A stretch of 64,000 nucleotides of DNA from an uncultured Bacilli bacterium (GCA_944358445.1 CALVRC010000001.1:60726-124725); one strand, 5' to 3'; numbered from the stretch's first letter, positions 6,645 through 14,329 are shown. A program made the numbers and translations. Notes: generated by a model from the letters alone, not told the origin.

Positions 6645-6884
6645 ATGAAAAAATATAAAAGAAAAATAAACTGGACAAATATTATATTAGCAATAATTTT
6701 TCTAGCTTGTGCTGGTTTAGTTATTTATGATCTATTTATTATCTTAATACAACCAATAATTACAAGCTATGTAACAGGCTGGACATGGTGGGGACTAATT
6801 ACATTTATTATTGCACTAGTCATTGCGATATTTATATTTGACTATTTTGTCGATTACTATAATAACAACAAAAAAGATTTATGA
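6645..6884 (+). CDS. Small membrane protein (79 aa)
   Basis: A basic N-terminus (KKYKRKI) is followed by two predicted membrane helices (about residues 12-34 and 47-69) joined by a short loop with GWTWW. GGAGG precedes the start. A 10-bp hairpin without a T run (GATTTATGAA/TTCATAAATC, 6876-6903) covers its stop codon and may protect or process the mRNA. Function unknown. Confidence 0.7.
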   Translation: MKKYKRKINWTNIILAIIFLACAGLVIYDLFIILIQPIITSYVTGWTWWGLITFIIALVIAIFIFDYFVDYYNNNKKDL

Positions 6885-6987
6885 ATATGCCGTTTCATAA
6901 ATCAGTTGTAAACAAAATAACTTTTACTCTCTAATTGTACCATAATTAAGGGGTAAAGTCAAAAGCTGGAGCGATTGGAGGTAAAAA

Positions 6988-7653
6988 ATGAAAGGTGCCA
7001 TTAAAGATAAAAATAATTATATTATGCATAGTACATATAATGAACATTTTAATCTTTTAACAGATGCTGAATTGGGCAGACTTATTAGAGATGTCAATAA
7101 CTATGTTGAAACTGGAGCATTACCAAAATATAACGAAAAAGAAGAAAGAGTTATAAATATGGCTTTTAGTTTTATGAAGGCAACAATAGATTTAGAAAAA
7201 GAAAACTATATCAAAAAATGCGAGCAAAACAAAAGAAATGGAGCTCGCGGTGGTAGACCAAAAAAACCGAACGGTTTAGAAGAAAACCCAAAAAAAGCAA
7301 ATGCAGAAAACGAAAACCCTATTGATATAGATATGGATATTGATATGGATATGGATATTGATATAGATATTGATAAAAATAATAGTGTGTGTAATAACGT
7401 GCACGCGTGCGAAGATTTTTGTCATTTAGGGAGTGAATATAAATCAGAGTCATGTTTTTATTGCATGAAGAAAGAAAAATGCCCCAATCAAGAGTCAGTA
7501 GACTTTCGACTAACACACCCAGGAGAAAGCTTTAAAGAGTGGGACAAGAAGAAAACTCAAAAAATGAATAACATAGTTAAAGACTTAAAAGCACGTGGAC
7601 AACCAGTCAATATGGAAATATTTAATTATGATTGGTTAAATGAAAAAGATTAA
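6988..7653 (+). CDS. DUF6291-like early phage protein with an Asp-Ile/Met repeat
   Basis: A 221-residue protein. The N-terminal domain (about 15-95) has the pattern LLTDAELGRLIRDVNNYVETG and later NGARGGRPKKP, typical of the DUF6291 family found in the replication/early region of Firmicutes phages. Residues about 111-129 are an almost pure Asp-Ile/Asp-Met run encoded by GATATN hexamers. The C-terminal part has several Cys (CHLGSEY, CFYCMKKEKCPN) that could bind a metal. A role in replication initiation is suggested only by position and family; no helicase-loader motif is seen. Confidence 0.7.
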   Translation: MKGAIKDKNNYIMHSTYNEHFNLLTDAELGRLIRDVNNYVETGALPKYNEKEERVINMAFSFMKATIDLEKENYIKKCEQNKRNGARGGRPKKPNGLEENPKKANAENENPIDIDMDIDMDMDIDIDIDKNNSVCNNVHACEDFCHLGSEYKSESCFYCMKKEKCPNQESVDFRLTHPGESFKEWDKKKTQKMNNIVKDLKARGQPVNMEIFNYDWLNEKD

Positions 7654-7675
7654 TTTTAAAAATTGGAGGAAGATT

Positions 7676-7825
7676 ATGAAATTAGAAAATATTGATAAAT
7701 TAAAAGAAATAAAAAAGCAATTAGAAGAAATAAACTCTTATGGAAATATCTCATACAATGATAGAAAAGTTTTAATTGAGGTCATAGACAAAATAGAGAA
7801 TATTGTAGAAAGCGAGGAAAACTAA
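7676..7825 (+). CDS. Hypothetical small helical protein (49 aa)
   Basis: Charged, probably coiled-coil peptide (IDKLKEIKKQLEEI). ATG 7676 follows TTGGAGGAAG; the frame extends upstream to 7640 but without a ribosome site there. Its stop overlaps the start of the next gene by one base, so the two are coupled. Confidence 0.6.
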   Translation: MKLENIDKLKEIKKQLEEINSYGNISYNDRKVLIEVIDKIENIVESEEN

Positions 7826-8082
7826 TGAAGATAACAAGCGTTAAAGTAAAAAAAATTACTAATGAAAACGATAAATTTTTAGGAATAGCTAGTGTGGTTA
7901 TTGATCAAGTATTTATTGTTAAAGACATTAAAATTATAAATGGCTCAAAAGGAATATTTATAGCAATGCCAAGTCAAAAAATGCCAGATGGATCATATCA
8001 AGATGTAGCACACCCTCTTAATTCAGACTGTCGAAAATTATTTCAAGACGCAATTTTAAAAGAATATGAAAATTGCGAATGA
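7825..8082 (+). CDS. spoVG: SpoVG family protein
   Basis: An 85-residue homologue of SpoVG, a small nucleic-acid-binding regulator that in Bacillus affects septation and sporulation. Diagnostic segments are MKITSVKVKKI, the central IASVVIDQVFIVKDIKIING, GIFIAMPSQKMPDG and the end AHPLNSDCRKLFQDAIL. Phage copies are common and their role is unknown. It is notable here because the prophage interrupts a spore-coat gene. AGCGAGG serves as its ribosome site. Confidence 0.88.
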   Translation: MKITSVKVKKITNENDKFLGIASVVIDQVFIVKDIKIINGSKGIFIAMPSQKMPDGSYQDVAHPLNSDCRKLFQDAILKEYENCE

Positions 8083-8563
8083 GTTATGGAAACCTATTAG
8101 TTATGATACTAGGTATCAAGTTTCAAATTATGGTAGATTTCGTAAGCAATTAAAAAATGGGTATAGATATTTAACACCATTTAAAAAACGTAATTTATAT
8201 TTAGTCAAAATCAAAAATAAAGATATGAATTGTGCAAGATTAGTTGCTAATGCTTTTATTAAAAATCTTACTCAAAACGATAGAGTATATCATAAAAATA
8301 AACTTGCTTTCGACAATCGCCATTGGAATTTAAAAGTATTATCTTTAAATGAATTAGGGAAAATGACAGGCTATCGCTCAAAATCTCAACGTGTTGTAGA
8401 AGTAAAATCTGGAGAGATAATCAGATCATGGCCATCAGCTCGTAAAGCCGCTAAAGATTTATTTGTATCATATCAAACAGTTATGGACTATTGCAATGAG
8501 AAAGTCCAAAAGCCTATGTTTAACTTAATGTGGGAAAAAAATTTTTTTAGGAGGTATGTATGA
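8066..8563 (+). CDS. NUMOD4/NUMOD1 HNH-type endonuclease-like protein
   Basis: A 165-residue protein with an N-terminal NUMOD4 motif (LWKPISYDTRYQVSNYGRFR), an HNH-like centre (VYHKN, then DNRHWNL) and a C-terminal NUMOD1-like DNA-binding repeat (SGEIIRSWPSARKAAKDL). The family comprises free-standing homing-type nucleases. The HNH motif is weakened (VxH retained, upstream His replaced by Cys in CARLVANAF). It overlaps spoVG by 17 nt and has no good ribosome site, so it is probably translated by coupling. Confidence 0.75.
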   Translation: MKIANELWKPISYDTRYQVSNYGRFRKQLKNGYRYLTPFKKRNLYLVKIKNKDMNCARLVANAFIKNLTQNDRVYHKNKLAFDNRHWNLKVLSLNELGKMTGYRSKSQRVVEVKSGEIIRSWPSARKAAKDLFVSYQTVMDYCNEKVQKPMFNLMWEKNFFRRYV

Positions 8564-8844
8564 AAAAAGGAATAAAAAGAATTATTGATTATACACTCAC
8601 TAATGAATTTAAAGCTATTGTTATGGTTGTTATGTTCTGTTTAATTATATTACTTTTTGTAGGAAATATGACACTTGTTTCTATAACGAAAGATCTAACT
8701 AAAAAAGTACATATTCAAGCACAAGACTATGAAGAATTAAGCATACAACATAACGATTTACAAAGGGAATATAATTATCTACGTTCATTTAATGAGGAAC
8801 TAGTTGATAATTTAAAATATTATGAAGGAGGAAATACACAATGA
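8560..8844 (+). CDS. Membrane-anchored coiled-coil protein (94 aa)
   Basis: One membrane helix (about residues 18-40) followed by a coiled coil with DYEELSIQHNDLQREYNYLR. TAGGAGG precedes the start, which overlaps the upstream stop as ATGA. Unknown function; paired with the similar gene that follows. Confidence 0.65.
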   Translation: MKKGIKRIIDYTLTNEFKAIVMVVMFCLIILLFVGNMTLVSITKDLTKKVHIQAQDYEELSIQHNDLQREYNYLRSFNEELVDNLKYYEGGNTQ

Positions 8845-9200
8845 CAGATGTATTAACAGTGTTATTTTTAGGAATTGTTATAGGTATAATCATAGGTTGG
8901 CTAATTAGTTATATATCTAGTTATAAAACAATACACTCACAAAAAGATTTATTAAAAGACTATCAAGAAAGTATAAATAGGCACATAAAAAGTGAAACCA
9001 GGTTAGTATACATTAATCAGTCAATAAAGAATTATATCAAAGAAAAAAAAGACCACTTGAGAAAATCAGCATTCAGGTTAATTTTACAAGAAGAAGATAC
9101 CACTGTTCCAGGTCAATATATGGCATTTAAAGATATAGATAAAAACATAAATAAATTTGAACAAAGTGCCGACGAAGTCAATAGTAAATTGATTAATTAA
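8841..9200 (+). CDS. Membrane-anchored protein (119 aa)
   Basis: N-terminal glycine-rich membrane helix (about 5-26) followed by a charged cytoplasmic helical region. ATGA overlap with the upstream gene, AAGGAGG ribosome site. Not recognised; it may form a complex with the previous product. Confidence 0.65.
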   Translation: MTDVLTVLFLGIVIGIIIGWLISYISSYKTIHSQKDLLKDYQESINRHIKSETRLVYINQSIKNYIKEKKDHLRKSAFRLILQEEDTTVPGQYMAFKDIDKNINKFEQSADEVNSKLIN

Positions 9201-9211
9201 AGGTGGTGCTT

Positions 9212-9841
9212 ATGCCTAGAATTTTTAGAAATAAATTTGGTAGAAAAACGGTAAGACCTTTTAAAAAGCAAGATCTAAATAGTATGATCGTCATTTGTAA
9301 AAAAAAGGTTAAAGCAGCAGAAGAGGCTGGAGATAAAGAGCAAATGTACTTGTGGGACCGTAACTATATGATCTTACATTTAGGCCGTAATCTAGCCTTT
9401 AGAATTGAAGATCTACTACAATTAAAGGTTAACAACTTTAAAAATGGCGGAGTATATACTAGGGAGTTTAAGACCGGAAAAGAACAATCATTTGAATTAC
9501 ACCCATCATTACGTAAAGATTTAGAAGACTATATAAATCGTAATGGCCTAGTTGACGGAGAATATTTATTTAAAAGTCGAAAAGGAACTAATAAACCAAT
9601 TACTCGTCAAAGGGCATGGCAGATTATTAAGCAACTGGCTAATCAAGTTAAAATTTCCTATGTCGTTGGTTGTCATTCATTGAGAAAATATTTTGCTAGA
9701 GAATATTACGAGCAAACCGGAGATTTAATTGGTTTAAAAGAAATGTTAAATCATTCAAGTGAAACGGTTACGTTAAGATACATTTGCTGGGAAGAAGAAG
9801 ATAAAAACATAAAAAGGAAAAACTTCTATTTAGGAGGTTAG
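9212..9841 (+). CDS. Short tyrosine recombinase (phage integrase family)
   Basis: A 209-residue protein with a complete tyrosine-recombinase catalytic set: Arg64 (AFRIEDLLQLK), Lys87 or 90, His155-x2-Arg158 (HSLRK), His181 (LNHSSET) and Tyr190 (LRYI). It has only a short N-terminal core-binding region. The ATG at 9212 follows AGGTGGTG. The phage already has a serine integrase, so this enzyme may resolve multimers, act on a second site, or support replication or late regulation, as for similar genes in other Firmicutes phages. Confidence 0.85.
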   Translation: MPRIFRNKFGRKTVRPFKKQDLNSMIVICKKKVKAAEEAGDKEQMYLWDRNYMILHLGRNLAFRIEDLLQLKVNNFKNGGVYTREFKTGKEQSFELHPSLRKDLEDYINRNGLVDGEYLFKSRKGTNKPITRQRAWQIIKQLANQVKISYVVGCHSLRKYFAREYYEQTGDLIGLKEMLNHSSETVTLRYICWEEEDKNIKRKNFYLGG

Positions 9842-9843
9842 AT

Positions 9844-10182
9844 ATGAAAGAAGATATATTAAATATAAGTTATTCAAAATCAAATAATAATAGCACTTTG
9901 CTTGTTAGTAGAGTTATTAATGAAAATAAAATTTTAATGTTAAACGAATTTCATAATAATATGGCTGACTTTATAATAAAAATATTACTCCGTAGAGAAA
10001 CACCCACATTTTTAAGTTTAGACGAAGTGGTTGATAGAATAACAACTTGTTATAACATAAGAGAAGTAGCTATTGTCAGTGGAAAATTAAGAAATTATGT
10101 TCTATCAAAAGCAGCCTCTAAATTAACTTTAGCATATTTAGAAAATGGTAGTCTATTAAGGAGTGCTAAAAAATATGACTAA
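9844..10182 (+). CDS. Hypothetical early protein (112 aa)
   Basis: Unrecognised, mixed helix/strand prediction. TAGGAGG precedes the start two bases after the recombinase stop. The 3' end overlaps the next gene by 8 nt. Confidence 0.65.
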   Translation: MKEDILNISYSKSNNNSTLLVSRVINENKILMLNEFHNNMADFIIKILLRRETPTFLSLDEVVDRITTCYNIREVAIVSGKLRNYVLSKAASKLTLAYLENGSLLRSAKKYD

Positions 10183-10408
10183 AGAAATAACTTTAGAAGA
10201 TTATGTATTAACAAATATTGATCATAAAACAGGCTACTTTACCATTAGACTTAAAGATAATGAAGAATATATAGTTTATTATAAAAGATTAAAGAATAAG
10301 AAACAGATTAATTTTATCGTTAAAGATGGGGAAAAAATACCTTTAAGTTATGAAGTACTAAAAGCCCCTTTATCAGCAATAAGAGAATATAAAATAAGCG
10401 GAATATAG
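10175..10408 (+). CDS. Hypothetical early protein (77 aa)
   Basis: Unrecognised; beta-rich (GYFTIRLKDNEEYIVYYKRL). ATG 10175 chosen for AAGGAGTG; it overlaps the upstream gene. Confidence 0.62.
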   Translation: MTKEITLEDYVLTNIDHKTGYFTIRLKDNEEYIVYYKRLKNKKQINFIVKDGEKIPLSYEVLKAPLSAIREYKISGI

Positions 10409-10422
10409 AAGGAGAAAAAGTT

Positions 10423-10668
10423 ATGGCAAATGCATATAAAGAAATCAACCAAGAATTACAAGTTTTAAAACAGCAAGTAGAAACTTTTGAGAAAAAGTAT
10501 CTATGGGCTGGAGATGTTGCTCTAATGAATACTATCTTAAATTTATTAAAAGTCAATAAGATAACTATTACAACTCGCGATATTGAACAATACGGAAATA
10601 AACCTTATGTAGCAGAATACGATCTAGAACATGGTGTCATGTATATTGAACGATACAATAAATTTTAA
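10423..10668 (+). CDS. Hypothetical early protein (81 aa)
   Basis: Begins with a coiled coil (INQELQVLKQQVETFEKKY) and ends in beta-type sequence. GAAGGAG site. A 181-bp AT-rich gap follows with no open frame and no convincing promoter. Confidence 0.62.
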   Translation: MANAYKEINQELQVLKQQVETFEKKYLWAGDVALMNTILNLLKVNKITITTRDIEQYGNKPYVAEYDLEHGVMYIERYNKF

Positions 10669-10849
10669 AAAAACAGTAACAATTTTACATAATGAAAAGC
10701 TGTAAATTCGATAAGAAAAAAATATATTTATTATTGTGGAAAACTATTTGTAAAATCATAATAAAATGGCTAATTTATATAGCACTTTCTGAATTTAACA
10801 GAATTATGTCATTTTGTAAAATTCAAAATTATGTTAGGAGGTAGAGAAA

Positions 10850-11074
10850 ATGGCAATATTCGGTAGAACGGGAGAAGTTCAAATGGTGCCTCTTCAACCG
10901 TCAGACGATTTAGAAAAGTTAAATTTAAGAGCGGACATAGAAACATTATTAAATTGTGTGTTGCTCAAAAAAAAGTTATCAAAAAAGCAAATTGCATATT
11001 TTGAAAATAAATATCCAGAAATAATTAATAAAATAATTGCTATAAAGGTTTTAAGTAATTCAGATAAAAAATGA
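10850..11074 (+). CDS. Hypothetical early protein (74 aa)
   Basis: Unrecognised. A proline-containing start (VQMVPLQPSDDL) followed by helices. TTAGGAGG site; first gene after the 181-bp gap, so it may head a second early transcription unit. Confidence 0.62.
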   Translation: MAIFGRTGEVQMVPLQPSDDLEKLNLRADIETLLNCVLLKKKLSKKQIAYFENKYPEIINKIIAIKVLSNSDKK

Positions 11075-11087
11075 GGTACTGATAGAA

Positions 11088-11393
11088 ATGTTAATTTTGC
11101 CTATTAAAAAGAAGTGGTTTGATATGATAGTTTCTGGAGAAAAGAAAGAAGAATATAGAGAAATAAAACCATATTGGACAAGTAGATTAAAACATCATTT
11201 AAAAAGTACAATTATAGATGGCTTTAAACTTTATAGAACTGGCTATGTCATATTCAGAAATGGATATTCAAATAGTAGTCCAGCAATAAAATGTCATATA
11301 CTTTGCCATATTGGTTTTGGTAAGGAAAAATGGGGCGCAAAGAAAAATCAATTATATTATGTTTTAGAAATATCAAGTGTGGAGGAACTATAA
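11088..11393 (+). CDS. ASCH domain protein
   Basis: A 101-residue protein with the ASCH/PUA-like pattern: hydrophobic start, KKKWFDMIVSGEKKEEYREI and later beta strands ending in YYVLEISSVEEL. ASCH domains are proposed to bind RNA. The stop TAA overlaps the ATG of the next gene by one base. Confidence 0.8.
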   Translation: MLILPIKKKWFDMIVSGEKKEEYREIKPYWTSRLKHHLKSTIIDGFKLYRTGYVIFRNGYSNSSPAIKCHILCHIGFGKEKWGAKKNQLYYVLEISSVEEL

Positions 11394-11641
11394 TGAGTAA
11401 AGAAGAATTTATAGAATTTGTAATAAATAATAATTATAGGTATTTTGAAACACCAAACGAAATAAATATTGATCGTATTACTGATAAATTAGAAAACACT
11501 CAATCTTGTATAACTTATGAGAAGTGGGAACACAATGTAATATTATGGTTAGAAGAAAATGGTAGTGGACTAGCCCATGAATTAAATTCATTTGAGTTAA
11601 AATGTATAAATTATTTTTATGAGATGGAGGTAAAAAAATGA
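11393..11641 (+). CDS. Hypothetical early protein (82 aa)
   Basis: Unrecognised, acidic, Tyr/Trp-containing (YEKWEHNVILWLEENG). ATG 11393 follows GGAGGA; one-base overlap with the ASCH gene and a 4-bp ATGA overlap with the next. Confidence 0.62.
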   Translation: MSKEEFIEFVINNNYRYFETPNEINIDRITDKLENTQSCITYEKWEHNVILWLEENGSGLAHELNSFELKCINYFYEMEVKK

Positions 11642-11892
11642 TAGAAAAAGATACAGTATTATTGGACATAAATCAATATGATTACTTTAAAGAAATGGAA
11701 CAAGAATATAATGTCCTAAAGTCAAAATTAGATAGTTGCATTATAAAATTAGACGAAAACGGAGAAAATGTAGTAAAAGGTCTATTTACACCAATAGCAG
11801 AAACAAAAAAAGTACAAATAATAATTTCCGATTTAGTTGAGGCTTTAGATTTGAATAGATATGAGATAGAAGTAAAAACTACAAGAGAATAA
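11638..11892 (+). CDS. Hypothetical early protein (84 aa)
   Basis: Unrecognised, helical at both ends (EMEQEYNVLKSKLDSC). GGAGG site and ATGA overlap with the previous gene. Confidence 0.62.
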   Translation: MIEKDTVLLDINQYDYFKEMEQEYNVLKSKLDSCIIKLDENGENVVKGLFTPIAETKKVQIIISDLVEALDLNRYEIEVKTTRE

Positions 11893-11894
11893 TT

Positions 11895-12191
11895 GTGGAC
11901 AAAGAAGAAATATATGCTTATCTAAAACGAGTAGACGAATTGGAAGAAAAACTACAAGGCCAAGATAAAGAAACATTACAATGGTTAATATATGGTTACA
12001 ATGAATGTGCTAAATTACTTAATCAAAATGAAAGAAAAATAGATCGAGTTATTAAATATATTCAGAATAAAATAAAAAAAAGTTTTGAATTTGACTCTGG
12101 TATTTCTCCCAAAAATTATAAAGACAGACTTTTTACTGAAACAATTATTGAATTACAATGCATTGAAGAAATACTAAAAAAACGAAATTAA
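11895..12191 (+). CDS. Hypothetical coiled-coil protein (98 aa)
   Basis: GTG start two bases after the previous stop, with only a weak ribosome site (AAGAG). Helical throughout (YLKRVDELEEKLQ). Function unknown. Confidence 0.58.
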   Translation: MDKEEIYAYLKRVDELEEKLQGQDKETLQWLIYGYNECAKLLNQNERKIDRVIKYIQNKIKKSFEFDSGISPKNYKDRLFTETIIELQCIEEILKKRN

Positions 12192-12213
12192 TGTTTAGAA
12201 AGGAGTAAGATAA

Positions 12214-12531
12214 ATGGCTAAAATATATAATAATAAGTGGAAAGTAAAAAAACTCTCAATTAATTTTAATCATAAACAATGGCGACAAGATTTTGGAGCT
12301 TTTGTAAAAACTAAATTTTTTTGGGACGGAACAACAATGGTAACTAGATCTAAATCTACTAATAATGGAATAAATATTAGTTCCAAAGGAGAAAAACAAT
12401 TTACTGTGTATAATGCCCATGGTGGCGAAGTTAGAGTAGTTTATAAAAACGAAAATGAAATTTTATACACTAATCAAGAAGAATTAGTCAAAGAATATTT
12501 TGCTGAAAGAGGAATGCAGTATGAAAGATAA
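12214..12531 (+). CDS. Hypothetical early protein (105 aa)
   Basis: Basic, beta-rich protein (KWKVKKLSINFNHKQW; GGEVRVVYKNENEIL). AAAGGAG site. Not recognised. Overlaps the next gene by 11 nt. Confidence 0.62.
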   Translation: MAKIYNNKWKVKKLSINFNHKQWRQDFGAFVKTKFFWDGTTMVTRSKSTNNGINISSKGEKQFTVYNAHGGEVRVVYKNENEILYTNQEELVKEYFAERGMQYER

Positions 12532-12736
12532 AAGAGAGTTACATTGTTCAGAATGTGGTGCTCTAATTGAAGATACATATTTTAAATGTTTAGACGACTG
12601 CTTAATAGCAAATTTCTTTGATACTGACGAAGAAAATTGTTTTTGTTCTGAAGAGTGTTTTTGCAAATATATGTCTTTAGAAGAATTAGAAGTCGAGGAC
12701 AATAGCATAAATGTTACTGGACAAGAAGAACTATAA
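12521..12736 (+). CDS. Cys-rich zinc-finger-like protein (71 aa)
   Basis: Two Cys clusters, CSECG near the start and CFCSEECFCKY in the middle, probably bind zinc. ATG 12521 follows AAAGAGG. Overlaps both neighbours. Confidence 0.62.
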   Translation: MKDKRELHCSECGALIEDTYFKCLDDCLIANFFDTDEENCFCSEECFCKYMSLEELEVEDNSINVTGQEEL

Positions 12737-12917
12737 AGACCAATGTGATCAATGTGGAAATTTTGCAGTTTTAAAAAGTTTCAATGGTAAATGTCTATGT
12801 GAAGATTGTATTAAAAATACACCCAAAGAGAACAAATTAAAAAATAGTCAGTATTCTAATACAAAGCCAGTTCAAGAAAGACAAATTAGTATTTATGATA
12901 TGTGGAGGAAACAATAA
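12711..12917 (+). CDS. Zinc-finger-like protein (68 aa)
   Basis: CDQCGNF and CEDCI form a likely treble-clef or ribbon; the C-terminal end (SIYDMWRKQ) is basic. GAGGA site inside the upstream gene, 26-nt overlap. Function unknown. Confidence 0.6.
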   Translation: MLLDKKNYKDQCDQCGNFAVLKSFNGKCLCEDCIKNTPKENKLKNSQYSNTKPVQERQISIYDMWRKQ

Positions 12918-13241
12918 ATGGAAAAAAAAGTTAAATTTACTGAAGAAGAAATTAAAGACTTTCAAATAGCTTGTGATAAACTATGTAAGTTAGCAAAGAC
13001 AATAGCAAATAATATTTGGGAAACAATAAAACCAATTATTGATAATATGTCGACATGGTTAGAAGAAACAACTTTTACAAAAAAACAGTTTGTTCAAATA
13101 ATACACGAGTTAGGATATTCATTTAAAGATGCCAAAAAAATTGCCTGGAAATATCAAATACAAGAAGGAAGATATACACTAGAACACTATTTAATTGAAA
13201 AGCAAAAGAAGGAGGAAATGGACAATGTGGTTAAACATTAG
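12918..13241 (+). CDS. Hypothetical early protein (107 aa)
   Basis: Helical protein with a central Trp-rich segment (NIWETIKPIIDNMSTWLEE). GGAGG site; starts directly after the preceding stop. Unrecognised. Confidence 0.62.
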   Translation: MEKKVKFTEEEIKDFQIACDKLCKLAKTIANNIWETIKPIIDNMSTWLEETTFTKKQFVQIIHELGYSFKDAKKIAWKYQIQEGRYTLEHYLIEKQKKEEMDNVVKH

Positions 13242-13314
13242 TATAATTTTAGGATCACTATTTATTTGTGCCGGCTTATATAAAATCGCCGAAGCAATAG
13301 AAAAGAAAAAATAA
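13225..13314 (+). CDS. Single-pass membrane micropeptide (29 aa)
   Basis: ATG 13225 follows AAGGAGGA (13209-13216) and reads MWLNISIILGSLFICAGLY, one clear membrane helix, then a charged tail ending EKKK. It overlaps the previous gene by 17 nt. The good ribosome site and coherent peptide support translation. Confidence 0.6.
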   Translation: MWLNISIILGSLFICAGLYKIAEAIEKKK

Positions 13315-13335
13315 AATGAAATGGAGGATAAAATA

Positions 13336-13878
13336 ATGGCTGGAATAAACGATACAGCCAACGTAGAAAGATCTAAAGACTACAAAGAAATAACTAACTA
13401 CATTTTTGAAGAATTATCAAAAAGAAATTTACTTCGTAAAAGTTCGACTACTTATCAAAATACAGAGTCTCTTTTATACAAGTATAACGATTTAAAAAAA
13501 TCTATTGAAGATAGAGAGGAAGAAATCGAAGAAATAAAAGCTACTGGACTACGTTCTAAATCAAAAAGTATTTTACAAATGCCACAAGGTGGACCACATA
13601 ATGACGAATTAGAAACAGACATAATTAATGGTTTAATTGTGGACATTAAAAAGACACAATTAATTATTAATCGTATAGATCGTATAATTAACAAGTTTAA
13701 AAATGATAAGTATATCGAAATAGTAAAGCAAAAATATTTTGAAGGTAAAACTCAACAAGATATAGCCGACTATTTTGATAAAGATACTACTACTATTTGG
13801 AGAAATAATAAGAGGCTTATTAATGAAATCAAAGTATATCTATTTCCAAATGATGTGGTTAAAGAACTTAACTATTGA
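13336..13878 (+). CDS. Late transcription regulator, ArpU/RinA-like with sigma-70 region 4 fold
   Basis: A 180-residue protein at the usual place of the phage late activator, just before the late promoter. The C-terminal helix-turn-helix (KTQQDIADYFDKDTTTIW, about residues 135-155) has the sigma region 4 style of ArpU/RinA regulators. The N-terminal half is a long charged coiled coil (DREEEIEEIKATG). ATG 13336 follows GGAGG. It probably activates the promoter at 13912-13940, perhaps through the repeats just upstream of it. Confidence 0.78.
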   Translation: MAGINDTANVERSKDYKEITNYIFEELSKRNLLRKSSTTYQNTESLLYKYNDLKKSIEDREEEIEEIKATGLRSKSKSILQMPQGGPHNDELETDIINGLIVDIKKTQLIINRIDRIINKFKNDKYIEIVKQKYFEGKTQQDIADYFDKDTTTIWRNNKRLINEIKVYLFPNDVVKELNY

Positions 13879-13883
13879 CAAAA

Positions 13884-13910
13884 TGCAATAACCCACGCAA
13901 TAACCACGTT
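13884..13910. repeat. GCAATAACC direct repeats upstream of the late promoter
   Basis: GCAATAACC occurs twice, in GCAATAACCCAC and GCAATAACCACG, and its core recurs inverted (AATAAC-CAC-GTTATT). The repeats abut the -35 box, the expected position for activator binding. Confidence 0.55.
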
Positions 13911-13911
13911 A

Positions 13912-13940
13912 TTGACGTAGCAATTTTTACATATTATAAT
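13912..13940 (+). promoter_or_regulatory. Late promoter
   Basis: TTGACG (13912-13917), 17-nt spacer, TATAAT (13935-13940). It lies between the late regulator and the packaging genes and is the strongest promoter seen in the phage. Confidence 0.78.
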
Positions 13941-13968
13941 GTGTATAATGAAATATTTTGGAAGTGAG

Positions 13969-13996
13969 AAATGCGTCTTTTATAGGCGCTTTTTTT
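13969..13996 (+). terminator. Leader terminator before the late genes
   Basis: GCGTC/GGCGC stem (13973-13977 with 13985-13989, one G-U pair) followed by seven T. It starts only about 25 nt after the expected start of late transcription. A four-codon frame (MRLL, 13971-13985) with GGAAGTGAG before it lies across the stem. This layout suggests attenuation or antitermination of the late operon. Confidence 0.55.
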
Positions 13997-14017
13997 GTAT
14001 GCATAAGAGGTGGTACT

Positions 14018-14329
14018 ATGGCTAAAGACTTTGCTAAAGACTTTTATAGATCCACAGCCTGGCGAAAGACGAGAGCCTACATATTCAATAAACAACATGG
14101 AGTATGTGAGCGCTGTCATGGTAGGTATGGACCAGGAGAGATAGTACACCATAAGACATATCTCACACCACATAATATTCATAACCCAGCTATTACGCTG
14201 GGAGAGGATAACCTAGAGCTATTGTGTAGGACCTGTCATGCACTAGAACATGAAGGACAACTACCAACAGACAAGAGCCTTATGTTTGACGAAGAAGGTA
14301 ATCTAGTAGAGAGGAGCATTGATGTATGA
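14018..14329 (+). CDS. HNH endonuclease of the packaging module
   Basis: A 103-residue HNH protein: YRSTAWRKTR start, CERC at about 31-34, HHKTYLTP (catalytic His pair), NLELLCRTCHALEH with the second Cys pair. HNH proteins encoded next to terminase are needed with the terminase for cleavage at cos in HK97-like Gram-positive phages. ATG 14018 follows AGAGGTGG. Confidence 0.87.
   Translation: MAKDFAKDFYRSTAWRKTRAYIFNKQHGVCERCHGRYGPGEIVHHKTYLTPHNIHNPAITLGEDNLELLCRTCHALEHEGQLPTDKSLMFDEEGNLVERSIDV

Noticed and set aside
7315..7376. Hexamer repeat as an on/off phase switch
   Set aside because: Units are six bases, so gain or loss keeps the frame; it may change length but cannot switch the gene.
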